This document shows, in pieces, positions 7,603-14,528 of a DNA stretch of 16,462 nucleotides (positions within the stretch are counted from its first letter, which is position 1; each line of letters starts with the position of its first letter). The position numbers and the translations under genes were made by a program. This stretch comes from Actinomycetota bacterium. Its GTDB lineage: Bacteria; Actinomycetota; Actinomycetes; Actinomycetales; Microbacteriaceae. The notes beneath the pieces are model-generated. The model saw nothing but the letters and a program-made list of their open reading frames with translations, was not told the origin of the DNA and did not search any database. The stretch is from positions 1-16,462 of the forward strand of contig WLGA01000011.1 in NCBI GenBank assembly GCA_009703445.1. Direction: 5' to 3'.

Positions 7603-7605
7603 GCT
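7600..7605 (+). promoter_or_regulatory. Candidate -10 element for a leaderless start at 7612
   Basis: TAGGCT fits TANNNT and begins with the TAG stop of the previous gene. Six bases separate it from the ATG at 7612, so the predicted +1 is the A of the start codon. No ribosome site and no -35 are visible. The same hexamer at the same distance precedes thyX. Confidence 0.45.
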
Positions 7606-7611
7606 ATTCGA

Positions 7612-8016
7612 ATGGCTAAAAGAAATCTCGGCATCGGTCGTTTACTGATTGCCGCATATGCGGTTTTGGCCCTGGCTGCAACCGGTCGTGCCGGCTACGA
7701 ACTGATTGCAAAGTTTGATCAAGCGCCTTTGCCCTACGCGCTATCGGCCGCATCCGCGCTTATTTACATCGTCGCCACCGTCGCACTTGCTCGCCCAGGC
7801 AGCGCTGCTCGCAAGGTCGCCTACGTTGCCGTCCTGATCGAATTAACCGGCGTCTTGGTGATTGGTGCAGCCAGCTTCATCTGGCCAGAATTCTTCGCTT
7901 ATGGGGGCAAGCAGGTTCGAACAGTGTGGTCCTATTTCGGAGTCGCCTACGGCTGTGTTCCGCTGGTACTACCTATCCTGGGCCTGATTTGGTTGGGTAA
8001 GTCGAAGCAAAACTAA
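7612..8016 (+). CDS. Actinobacterial integral membrane protein, function unknown
   Basis: Product of 134 residues with four membrane segments at about 9-30, 41-60, 69-90 and 108-128. It begins MAKRNLGIGRLLIAAYAVLALAATGR and contains KFDQAPLPYALSA (about 34-46), SFIWPEFF (about 87-94) and VPLVLPILGLIWLG near the end. This pattern recalls a widespread unnamed family of actinobacterial membrane proteins next to ribF; that link is from memory of the family, not a search. Basic residues at both ends suggest that both termini are cytoplasmic. The start is nine bases after the previous gene with no ribosome site, but a -10-like TAGGCT sits at leaderless distance. The stop overlaps the ribF start (TAATG), so it is coupled to ribF, perhaps linked to flavin metabolism or only co-transcribed. 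Confidence 0.85.
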   Translation: MAKRNLGIGRLLIAAYAVLALAATGRAGYELIAKFDQAPLPYALSAASALIYIVATVALARPGSAARKVAYVAVLIELTGVLVIGAASFIWPEFFAYGGKQVRTVWSYFGVAYGCVPLVLPILGLIWLGKSKQN

Positions 8017-8942
8017 TGCAGACCTTTTCTTCACTGCGCGAGGCGCAAAAATTTGGCCCAACTGCCGTCACTATTGGCAAGTTCGATGGCATCCATCGTG
8101 GCCACCAGGCTCTAATCGCGGCCCTGCGCTCGGCCGCTGCCGAACACGACTTGAAAACCGTTCTGGTCACTTTCGACCGTCACCCGGATGCTCTGTTGAA
8201 CCCTGCCAACCTGAAGTGGCCGCTTATCGGGCCAAAGCAAAAGGAAAGCCTGATCTCGGCGGCCGGTCTCGACGCATTACTTACCTTGACCTTCGACGAC
8301 GCCCTCGCTCAGCAATCGGCTCAGGACTTTGTCCAGGAGACCCTGGTAGACGCCCTAAGCGCCAAGATCGTGATTGTCGGCGAAGACTTCAGATTTGGAG
8401 CCGGAGGTGCGGGCGATGTTGCTCTCCTGCATGAGCTGGGCCAGCAGTTGGGCTTTGAAGTTCGTGTAATCGCAAGTGCCACCGAAGCCGGCCTCAAAGT
8501 GTCGACTTCGGCTATTCGTGAACTACTCGATCAGGGCGATGTAGCTAAAGCGGGCAAGCTTCTTGGCCGCGTGCACACCACCGTTGGTGTAGTCGAGCAC
8601 GGTCTCAAAATTGGGCGCACCATCGGTTTTCCAACCGCCAACATGTCGCGCGAAGCCGAGGGTTATCTGCCCTTGGATGGCGTCTATGCCGGCTGGCTCA
8701 TTGCTGACGGCGAACGATACCCGGCGGCCCATTCGGTAGGAATCAACGAAACCTTCCAGGCGGTTCCTCGGTTGGTCGAATCACATGTCCTAGACCGCAA
8801 AGACCTAGACCTTTACGACAAAATCGTGACCTTGGAGTACGTCGATTTTGTTCGCCCTTCAGCCAAGTTCGACGGCGTGGAATCGTTGGTGGTTGAAATC
8901 AACCGCGACCTAGACAAGATCCGCAATATTCTGGGGCTATGA
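8016..8942 (+). CDS. ribF: Bifunctional riboflavin kinase / FAD synthetase
   Basis: Makes FMN from riboflavin and then FAD from FMN and ATP. The 308-residue product has the N-terminal adenylyltransferase domain with VTIGKFDGIHRGH (18-30), including the HxGH nucleotide motif (27-30), and VIVGEDFRFGAGGAGD (about 119-134). The C-terminal kinase domain has GRTIGFPTANM (about 200-210) with the PTAN metal/nucleotide motif at 206-209. Length is normal for the family. The ATG overlaps the preceding stop by one base (TAATG) and no good ribosome site is present, so translation is probably coupled. The stop overlaps the DUF805 start (ATGA). FAD made here is the cofactor needed by ThyX at the end of the window. 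No FMN riboswitch is visible upstream. Confidence 0.96.
   Translation: MQTFSSLREAQKFGPTAVTIGKFDGIHRGHQALIAALRSAAAEHDLKTVLVTFDRHPDALLNPANLKWPLIGPKQKESLISAAGLDALLTLTFDDALAQQSAQDFVQETLVDALSAKIVIVGEDFRFGAGGAGDVALLHELGQQLGFEVRVIASATEAGLKVSTSAIRELLDQGDVAKAGKLLGRVHTTVGVVEHGLKIGRTIGFPTANMSREAEGYLPLDGVYAGWLIADGERYPAAHSVGINETFQAVPRLVESHVLDRKDLDLYDKIVTLEYVDFVRPSAKFDGVESLVVEINRDLDKIRNILGL
8927..8932 (+). promoter_or_regulatory. Candidate -10 element for a leaderless start at 8939
   Basis: TATTCT lies inside the last codons of ribF, six bases before the ATG at 8939, so the predicted +1 is the A of the start codon. No -35 is visible. A GGGG (8933-8936) also lies here and could serve as a ribosome site for a second in-frame ATG at 8945, so leaderless and coupled initiation are both possible. 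Confidence 0.35.
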
Positions 8943-9478
8943 GAATGACTTTCGCCGACTCGGTTAAATCCGGGCTCAAGAACTGGTCCAACTTCAAGGG
9001 CACGGCTACGCGAACCGAGTTTTGGTACTTTTACCTATTCACGGTGTTGCTAAACATGGTGACCACGACCTTGGATAGCATCGTTGCGCCAGGCACGGAC
9101 TTGAGTGGCGCTGCTATGGCCGGCGCCGGCCCTTTCTACTTGCTCACCAACATCGCATTGGTACTGCCGAACCTCAGCCTCGCATTCCGGCGTTTCCACG
9201 ATGCCGGCGTTTCGGCTAAATGGCTTTTGCTATGGGCAGTACCCATCCTGGTTTTGATTTTCGGTGGAGGTCTTGCTTTGGCCGACCTTCCGCCGCTCAG
9301 CGAGAACTCATCCGAGGCCGACTTGAGCGCTTATGCGCAGGCGCTTGCTCCGTCAATTTTGCTTGCTATGGCCGTCGGTATCTTCCAGTTCGTGATCAAT
9401 CTCAGACCGAGTAAATCGAAGGCGCAGGGCAACAAGTATGCCTCTGGCGTTGAAACAGAAACTAGCGCCACCGAGTAA
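8939..9478 (+). CDS. DUF805 family membrane protein
   Basis: Product of 179 residues matching the DUF805 (YhaH/YhaI-like) pattern. It has an N-terminal FxGTATRTEFWYFYLFTVLLN block (about 20-40, family signature of aromatic residues after an R-x-E-[FY]-W core), then LSLAFRRFHDAG (about 80-91) with the conserved RR-x-HD element before the third helix. Membrane segments are at about 28-46, 60-80, 93-113 and 140-158. The tail after 160 is polar and probably cytoplasmic. The function of DUF805 proteins is not established. The ATG at 8939 overlaps the ribF stop (ATGA); an in-frame ATG at 8945 is an alternative start that would shorten the protein by two residues. It ends the ribF group; rpsO begins 106 bases later. 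Confidence 0.9.
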   Translation: MRMTFADSVKSGLKNWSNFKGTATRTEFWYFYLFTVLLNMVTTTLDSIVAPGTDLSGAAMAGAGPFYLLTNIALVLPNLSLAFRRFHDAGVSAKWLLLWAVPILVLIFGGGLALADLPPLSENSSEADLSAYAQALAPSILLAMAVGIFQFVINLRPSKSKAQGNKYASGVETETSATE

Positions 9479-9485
9479 TTTCGGC

Positions 9486-9491
9486 TAGACT
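9486..9491 (+). promoter_or_regulatory. Candidate -10 element of the rpsO promoter
   Basis: TAGACT fits TANNNT and sits just after the DUF805 stop. Transcription would begin near 9498 and leave a leader of about 87 bases before rpsO. No good -35 is found at 16-18 bases (the nearest TTGAAA, 9450-9455, is too far). Weak -35 elements are common at actinobacterial promoters. Confidence 0.4.
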
Positions 9492-9527
9492 CGACAGGTT
9501 GCCGTGTATCGGCCGCGGATAAAGAGA

Positions 9528-9549
9528 GCTAAGACATCCCGTCATTAGC
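9528..9549 (+). promoter_or_regulatory. Hairpin in the rpsO leader, possible S15 control element
   Basis: GCTAAGAC (9528-9535) pairs with GTC (9541-9543) and TTAGC (9545-9549), giving eight base pairs with one bulged A (9544) and a five-base loop (ATCCC). It lies in the transcribed leader, 35 bases before the rpsO ATG. Ribosomal protein S15 is known to repress its own mRNA through different leader structures in several phyla, so a regulatory role is plausible. I cannot match this to a described structure. Confidence 0.45.
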
Positions 9550-9584
9550 GCCGCGCAGTTAGGAAACCGAAAGGGGAACCCACT

Positions 9585-9854
9585 ATGGCACTAGATGCAG
9601 CAGTGAAGACCGCAATTATCAACGAGTACGCAACTCACCCAGGCGACACTGGTTCTCCAGAAGTTCAGATCGCTGTTCTAACCAAGCGAATCAAGGACCT
9701 AACCGAGCACCTAAAGGACCACAAGCACGACCACCACTCACGTCGTGGCCTACTTATCCTTGTTGGTCAGCGCCGTCGTCTTCTCGGTTACTTGCAGAAG
9801 GTTGACATCAAGCGTTACCGCGAGCTCCTAGAGCGCCTAGGTCTTCGTCGTTAA
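9585..9854 (+). CDS. rpsO: 30S ribosomal protein S15
   Basis: Primary 16S rRNA-binding protein of the 30S platform. The 89-residue product has the standard length and pattern: HPGDTGSPEVQIAVLTKRI (about 18-36), LTEHLKDHKHDHHSRRGLLILVGQRRRLLGYL (about 39-70) and the basic end RYRELLERLGLRR-type finish (here KRYRELLERLGLRR). The LTEHLK and DHHSRRGL rRNA-contact elements are intact. The ATG follows AAGGGG (9571-9576) by eight bases. It has its own leader and a strong terminator just downstream, so it can be expressed as a single-gene unit, with pnp reached by its own promoter or by read-through. The leader hairpin at 9528-9549 may allow feedback by S15. Confidence 0.98.
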   Translation: MALDAAVKTAIINEYATHPGDTGSPEVQIAVLTKRIKDLTEHLKDHKHDHHSRRGLLILVGQRRRLLGYLQKVDIKRYRELLERLGLRR

Positions 9855-9865
9855 TTAGTCTTCCC

Positions 9866-9900
9866 AAACCGCCCGGGCTATAGTCCGGGCGGTTTGCTTT
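9866..9900 (+). terminator. Rho-independent terminator of rpsO
   Basis: AAACCGCCCGG (9866-9876) is the exact reverse complement of CCGGGCGGTTT (9885-9895). The stem can extend by a G-T and a C-G pair to a TATA loop, and is followed by TTTGCTTT. It begins 12 bases after the rpsO stop. An 11-bp GC-rich stem with a T-rich tail is a convincing intrinsic terminator, the only strong one in the window. Confidence 0.88.
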
Positions 9901-10165
9901 AACCGGATGTTCACCGATGCGGTCCTAGCCTTTGTCGCACCAGTCTGTTAGCCTTGAAACAGAGCGACGTGGCAGGTTTGCTGGTCTTCGGTTGTGGGTC
10001 TTGATAACTCCTTGATGGGTTCAAGATTTTCTACTGCAGACCAGGGCATCCCTCCAATGTGGGCAAGTTAACTTGCCGCGAACGCTCACGCACGAAACAT
10101 CCAGTTCTAGGCCGATTTCATTTGGCCCTGGCTTTCTCGTGCACAGAGGAAAAAGAGGAGGGACC
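9901..10165 (+). other. Non-coding pnp leader and promoter region
   Basis: This 265-base gap between the rpsO terminator and the pnp ATG is the longest non-coding stretch in the window. Two TAGCCT hexamers (9926-9931 and 9949-9954) fit TANNNT and could be -10 elements, giving starts near 9938 or 9961; neither has a good -35. Downstream are a small CTTGA/TCAAG repeat (10011-10025), a perfect 16-base palindrome (10062-10077) and the ribosome site. An in-frame open stretch from 10073 lacks start signals and typical PNPase sequence and is not taken as coding. pnp leaders are known sites of autoregulation in enterobacteria; a similar role here is inference. Confidence 0.6.
10062..10077 (+). repeat. 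Perfect 16-base palindrome in the pnp leader
   Basis: GGCAAGTTAACTTGCC reads the same on both strands. As DNA it could be an operator for a dimeric regulator. As RNA it gives a 6-bp stem with a TTAA loop, 88 bases before the pnp start. It has no T-tract, so it is not a terminator. Which role applies cannot be told from one copy. Confidence 0.6.
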
Positions 10166-10176
10166 ATGGAAGGTCC
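10161..10176 (+). promoter_or_regulatory. Short inverted repeat flanking the pnp start codon
   Basis: GGACC (10161-10165) is the reverse complement of GGTCC (10172-10176), and the six bases between are ATGGAA. The start codon would therefore sit in the loop, and the 5' arm uses the last bases of the AGGAGGG ribosome site. The second arm encodes Gly-Pro of the conserved MEGPEIK start, so coding constraint may explain it. Confidence 0.3.
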
Positions 10177-12400
10177 AGAAATCAAAGCAACAGAAGCAAT
10201 CATCGACAACGGAAAATTCGGCAAGCGCGTTATCCGTTTCGAAACCGGTCGTTTGGCTCAGCAGGCACAGGGTGCCGCAGCCGTTTACATCGACGAAGAA
10301 ACCATGCTGTTCTCGGCTACCACTGCAAGCAAGCAGCCAAAAGACCAGTTCGACTTCTTCCCACTAACCATCGATGTTGAAGAGCGTATGTATGCGGCAG
10401 GCCGCATCCCAGGAAGCTTCTTCCGTCGTGAAGGTCGCCCATCAACCGAGGCAATCCTTGCCTGCCGTTTGATCGACCGTCCATTGCGTCCGTCATTCGT
10501 TGACGGTCTTCGCAACGAAATCCAGGTAGTAGTTACCGTTTGGGCCATCGAGCCTGACGAGCTATACGACGTTGTAGCAATCAACGCTGCATCGATGTCA
10601 ACCCAGCTTGCTGGTCTGCCATTCTCAGGTCCAATCGGTGGTGTTCGCGTTGCACTAATCGACGGTCAGTGGGTTGCATTCCCGAAGTACTCACAGCTAG
10701 AGCGTGCCGTGTTCAACATGGTTGTTGCTGGTCGCGTAATCGTTGAGAACGGCGTCGAAGACGTCGCAATCATGATGGTTGAGGCAGAGGCTTCAGAGAA
10801 CTCTATGGACCTAATCGCCGCAGGCGCTAAGGCTCCTTCGGAGGACGTAGTTTCCGAGGGTCTTGAGGCTGCAAAGCCATTCATCAAGGCTCTAGTCAAG
10901 GCTCAGGCTGACCTAGCTGCTGTTGCTGCAAAGCCAACCGCAGACTACCCAACCTTCTTGCCTTACACCGACGAGGTTTACTCAGCAGTTGAGTCTGCAG
11001 CGGGCGCACAGCTTGCCAAGGTCTACCAGATCGCTGACAAGGTTGAGCGCCAGGATGCTGACGACGCACTGAAGGCAGAGACCAAGGCAGCCCTTGAGTC
11101 AAAGCTTGACGAGGCGCAGATGGCTCAGTTCTCAGCTGCCTACAAGTCAGTAACCAAGAAGATCATGCGTACCCGTGTTCTAAAGGAAGGCATCCGCATC
11201 GACGGACGTGGCCTAAAGGACATCCGCCAGATCACTGCAGAAACCCACCCGCTTCCACGCGTCCACGGTTCTGCAATCTTCCAGCGCGGCGAGACCCAGA
11301 TCCTTGGTGTTACCACTCTGAACATGCTCAAGATGGAGCAGCAGATTGACTCACTAAGCCCGGTTACCTCGAAGCGCTACATGCACAACTACAACTTCCC
11401 TCCTTACTCAACTGGTGAGGTCGGTCGTGTTGGCACCCCTAAGCGCCGCGAAATCGGTCACGGTGCTCTTGCAGAGCGTGCGTTGGTTCCAGTTCTTCCA
11501 AAGCGTGAAGACTTCCCATACGCAATCCGTCAGGTTTCAGAGGCTCTAGGTTCAAACGGTTCAACCTCTATGGGTTCTGTTTGTGCTTCGACCCTGTCAC
11601 TACTAGGCGCAGGTGTTCCACTTCGTGCACCAGTAGCCGGTATCGCTATGGGTCTGATCTCAGACACCGTTGATGGCAAGATCCAGTACGCTGCGATCAC
11701 TGACATCCTGGGTGCCGAAGACGCACTTGGCGACATGGACTTCAAGGTTGCCGGTACCCGCGACTTCATCACCGCGATCCAGCTAGACACCAAGCTTGAC
11801 GGCATCCCTGCCTCAGTTCTTGCCGGTGCTCTAACCCAGGCTCGCGAGGCCCGTCACCACATCCTCGACATCATGGCATCTGCAATCAGCGAGCCAGACG
11901 AGATGGCGCCAACCGCGCCTCGCGTTATCGCTGTGAAGATTCCAGTCGACAAGATTGGTGAGGTCATTGGCCCTAAGGGCAAGATGATCAACCAGATTCA
12001 GGAAGACACCGGAGCAGACATCTCGATTGAAGATGACGGCACCGTTTACATCGGCGCAACCGATGGTCCTTCTGCAGAGGCAGCACGTGCAGCGGTTAAC
12101 GCAATCGCTAACCCACACGTGCCAGAGATCGGCGAGCGTTTCCTTGGAACCGTTGTGAAGCTAGCTACCTTCGGTGCTTTCGTTTCACTAGTTCCAGGCA
12201 AGGATGGCCTGCTACACATCTCTGAGCTTCGCAAGATCTCAGGTGGCAAGCGCGTTGAGAACGTTGAAGACGTTCTTGAGGTTGGCCAGAAGCTTCAGGT
12301 CGAAATCACCAAGATCGATGACCGTGGCAAGCTATCGCTTGCTCCAGTTGTTGAGGGTGAAGAGGGTGCTGCTGCAGCCTCAGACTCTGACGAAGAGTAA
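10166..12400 (+). CDS. pnp: Polyribonucleotide nucleotidyltransferase (PNPase)
   Basis: Phosphorolytic 3'-5' exoribonuclease central to mRNA decay. I start it at the ATG at 10166, giving MEGPEIKATEAIIDNGKFG and 744 residues, because AGGAGGG (10156-10162) lies just upstream and related proteins begin MEGPEIK; the frame stays open back to a TTG at 10073, but that part looks unlike PNPase. Domains in order: RNase PH 1 (about 15-150), a helical linker, RNase PH 2 (about 330-560) with GSNGSTSMGS and the acidic GDMDFKVAG (522-530), KH with GPKG (602-605), and S1 (about 655-725). It ends in a short acidic tail (EGEEGAAAASDSDEE). All active-site blocks look intact. Expression probably starts in the 265-base leader. 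Confidence 0.97.
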   Translation: MEGPEIKATEAIIDNGKFGKRVIRFETGRLAQQAQGAAAVYIDEETMLFSATTASKQPKDQFDFFPLTIDVEERMYAAGRIPGSFFRREGRPSTEAILACRLIDRPLRPSFVDGLRNEIQVVVTVWAIEPDELYDVVAINAASMSTQLAGLPFSGPIGGVRVALIDGQWVAFPKYSQLERAVFNMVVAGRVIVENGVEDVAIMMVEAEASENSMDLIAAGAKAPSEDVVSEGLEAAKPFIKALVKAQADLAAVAAKPTADYPTFLPYTDEVYSAVESAAGAQLAKVYQIADKVERQDADDALKAETKAALESKLDEAQMAQFSAAYKSVTKKIMRTRVLKEGIRIDGRGLKDIRQITAETHPLPRVHGSAIFQRGETQILGVTTLNMLKMEQQIDSLSPVTSKRYMHNYNFPPYSTGEVGRVGTPKRREIGHGALAERALVPVLPKREDFPYAIRQVSEALGSNGSTSMGSVCASTLSLLGAGVPLRAPVAGIAMGLISDTVDGKIQYAAITDILGAEDALGDMDFKVAGTRDFITAIQLDTKLDGIPASVLAGALTQAREARHHILDIMASAISEPDEMAPTAPRVIAVKIPVDKIGEVIGPKGKMINQIQEDTGADISIEDDGTVYIGATDGPSAEAARAAVNAIANPHVPEIGERFLGTVVKLATFGAFVSLVPGKDGLLHISELRKISGGKRVENVEDVLEVGQKLQVEITKIDDRGKLSLAPVVEGEEGAAAASDSDEE

Positions 12401-12429
12401 ATAACGCAATAGAAAGTTCTGGTTTTACT

Positions 12430-13764
12430 GTGAGTGATTACCAATTTCCACTTGACCAGAGCGAACTCTCGTTCACCGCTTCGGGAGGCAGTTCGATTCG
12501 TCGATCTGTCCTTCCGAGCGGTGTTCGCGTTTTAACCGAGAACATGCAGAGCGCACAGAGCGCATCCGTGTCGTTCTCGGTGGCTGTCGGCTCACGTGAC
12601 GAGACTGACGGGCACCACGGTTCGACCCACTTCCTTGAGCACTTGCTGTTCAAAGGCACCAAGAAGCGCACCGCGCTAGATATCGCCATCGAGTTCGACA
12701 AGATCGGTGGCTCTTCAAATGCCTCAACCGGCAAAGAGCACACCGGCTATTACGCACGTGTGCAAGACACCGCGCTGCCGGTAGCCGTCGATGTAATCGC
12801 CGACATGCTGACTTCTTCGCTTATCGACCCGGTTGAATTCGAGAACGAGCGCACCGTCATCCTTGAAGAGTTGGCGATGAACGACGACGACCCTGAGGAC
12901 GTTGCCCACGAAGCATTCTGCGAGGCTGTGCTCGGTGAGCACGCACTCGGCCGCCCAATTGGCGGAACCCCGGAGACCATCAAGGCCGTCACGCGTGACG
13001 CGGTCTGGGAGTACTACAAGAACAACTATCGACCTCAAGACTTGGTCGTTGCAGCTGCCGGTGGGGTAAACCACGATGCGCTTATTCAGCAGGTTGAACA
13101 GGCTCTGGGGGAGGCCGGCTGGGATCTGTCGATCAAGGCTGCCCCTGTTCCACGTCGCGTTTTGGCTCAATCTGAAGTCAAGCGCGGCACCGCTCTCAAG
13201 GTAATCAATCGACCTACTCAACAGGCAAACGTCCTGGTTGGCGTTCAGGGATTGATTGCAAACGACCCACGCCGATTCGCCATGGGCATCTTGAACACCG
13301 TTCTTGGTGGAGGCATGAGCTCGCGTCTCTTCCAGGAGATTCGCGAGAAGCGTGGCCTTGCCTACTCTGTCTATTCGTTCAACCAGGGCTACTCTGATGG
13401 CGCATTCTTCGGCTTGTATGCCGGTTGCTCGCCGCAGAAAACTCAAGAAGTCACCCGACTGATGATTGAAGAACTAGACAAGGTTGCCAACGACGGCATC
13501 ACCCAGGCAGAGTTTGATCTTGCCATCGGCAACATCTCTGGCTCGCTAGCACTCAAATTTGAGAGCACGCAGGCTCGAATGAGTCGTTTGGTTAGTAGCG
13601 AGGTCGTTACCGGTGAATTTGTGGACCTAGATGACTCGCTTGCTCTTTTCAAGGCCGTAACTTTGGCCGACATCCAAGGGTTGGCCGCGGATATTGCTCG
13701 TCGCGAGCGATCGATTGTTGCCGTCGGTGACCTCAAAGAAAAAATCTTTGACGAGTTTCTGTAA
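12430..13764 (+). CDS. M16 family zinc metallopeptidase (processing-peptidase-like)
   Basis: Single-domain-pair M16 peptidase of 444 residues, of the kind found after pnp in many actinobacteria (often called PepR or YmxG-like). The inverted zinc motif HFLEH is at 67-71, with the distal zinc ligand probably Glu147 in VILEELAMNDDDPED, 76 residues after His71 as in the family. The C-terminal half has GGGMSSRLFQEIREKRGLAYSVYSF (about 294-318), holding the conserved Arg/Tyr substrate-binding pair. There is no signal peptide, so it is cytoplasmic. The start is GTG at 12430, giving MSDYQFPLDQ; no clear ribosome site is present and the pnp stop is 29 bases upstream. Substrate unknown. dapB follows nine bases later. 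Confidence 0.92.
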   Translation: MSDYQFPLDQSELSFTASGGSSIRRSVLPSGVRVLTENMQSAQSASVSFSVAVGSRDETDGHHGSTHFLEHLLFKGTKKRTALDIAIEFDKIGGSSNASTGKEHTGYYARVQDTALPVAVDVIADMLTSSLIDPVEFENERTVILEELAMNDDDPEDVAHEAFCEAVLGEHALGRPIGGTPETIKAVTRDAVWEYYKNNYRPQDLVVAAAGGVNHDALIQQVEQALGEAGWDLSIKAAPVPRRVLAQSEVKRGTALKVINRPTQQANVLVGVQGLIANDPRRFAMGILNTVLGGGMSSRLFQEIREKRGLAYSVYSFNQGYSDGAFFGLYAGCSPQKTQEVTRLMIEELDKVANDGITQAEFDLAIGNISGSLALKFESTQARMSRLVSSEVVTGEFVDLDDSLALFKAVTLADIQGLAADIARRERSIVAVGDLKEKIFDEFL

Positions 13765-13767
13765 GTT
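13762..13767 (+). promoter_or_regulatory. Candidate -10 element for a leaderless start at 13774
   Basis: TAAGTT fits TANNNT and includes the TAA stop of the peptidase gene. Six bases separate it from the dapB ATG, so the predicted +1 is the A of the start codon. The gap has no ribosome site. No -35 is visible. It would let dapB be expressed apart from pnp. Confidence 0.4.
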
Positions 13768-13773
13768 TGACCT

Positions 13774-14517
13774 ATGACTATCAAAGTAGCCGTTGTCGGC
13801 GCCACCGGACGCATGGGCAAGCTTGCCCTGGACATCATCCATGGTTCACAGCACCTATCGCTGCACGCCGCCCTTGATTCAAAGAGCGAGCTAAGCCAAG
13901 TAATCGGTGCCGATGTGGTCTTTGAAGTGACTCGCCTCGAGGTTTCCGAGAAGGTAGTCGACTACTGCATCGCGAATGGTCTAAAGGTGGTCGTTGGCAC
14001 GAGCGGTTGGTCTGCGAACAAGCTGGCTGCACTCGAGCACAAACTGGCTGCAAGCCCTACTGCTGCGGTAGTGGTCATCCCTAACTTCTCAATCGGTTCT
14101 ATGTTGGCTAGCTCTTTCGCAGCCCAGGCCGCTAAATTCTTCGATTCCATCGAAATTGTCGAGGCTCATCACGCCGGCAAGATCGACTCACCTTCTGGCA
14201 CCGCGGTTCGCACCGCCGAGATGATTGCAGAAGCACGCGCTGGTCTGACCCAGCCATTGATTCCTGGCGTCGGTCAAACTGCCCGCGGTGAAGTGGTTGC
14301 CGGTGTGCCAATCCATAGCCTTCGCCTGGCCGGCGTCTCGGCAAAGCAAGACGTTCACTTCGGTGGCAACAGCGAGGTTCTCACAATCAGCCACGAGGTC
14401 AGTTCGGTGGCTTCATACGGGCACGGCATTCAGTTGTCACTTCGTGTTGCAGCCGCCTCTCAGGGGCTCATCCTTGGTCTTCAGGCCGTTGTCGACGCTT
14501 CGGCTAGCCACGCCTAA
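13774..14517 (+). CDS. dapB: 4-hydroxy-tetrahydrodipicolinate reductase
   Basis: NAD(P)H-dependent reductase of the diaminopimelate/lysine pathway, needed for peptidoglycan and lysine. The 247-residue product has the N-terminal nucleotide-binding loop VGATGRMG (8-15), VVGTSGW (73-79), IPNFSIGSM (102-110) and the catalytic block EAHHAGKIDSPSGTA (130-144), with the catalytic His132/His133 and Lys136. Length is typical of the short actinobacterial form. The segment ADVVFEVT (46-53) has Glu where many homologues have Asp (DVVxDFT), a mild variation. The ATG at 13774 has no ribosome site in the nine-base gap but has TAAGTT at leaderless distance. dapA often lies just after thyX in relatives and may lie beyond the window. 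Confidence 0.96.
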   Translation: MTIKVAVVGATGRMGKLALDIIHGSQHLSLHAALDSKSELSQVIGADVVFEVTRLEVSEKVVDYCIANGLKVVVGTSGWSANKLAALEHKLAASPTAAVVVIPNFSIGSMLASSFAAQAAKFFDSIEIVEAHHAGKIDSPSGTAVRTAEMIAEARAGLTQPLIPGVGQTARGEVVAGVPIHSLRLAGVSAKQDVHFGGNSEVLTISHEVSSVASYGHGIQLSLRVAAASQGLILGLQAVVDASASHA

Positions 14518-14528
14518 CTCGCCCTGCC

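Noticed and set aside
10073..10165. Upstream extension of pnp from a TTG at 10073
   Set aside because: The added residues do not resemble PNPase, and a strong ribosome site lies just before the ATG at 10166. The TTG also falls inside the palindrome.
12410..12415. TAGAAA as a -10 for the M16 peptidase gene
   Set aside because: It lacks the final T, has no -35 and would lie at a different distance from the start than the five consistent cases.
12724..13446. Antisense open frame of 240 codons over the M16 peptidase gene
   Set aside because: It lies fully inside a clear M16 gene, has no recognisable domain and no start signals; codon bias in high-GC genes often leaves such frames open.
14515..14520. 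TAACTC as a leaderless -10 for the gene at 14529
   Set aside because: The last base is C and the gap to the ATG is eight bases, so it does not fit the shared pattern.
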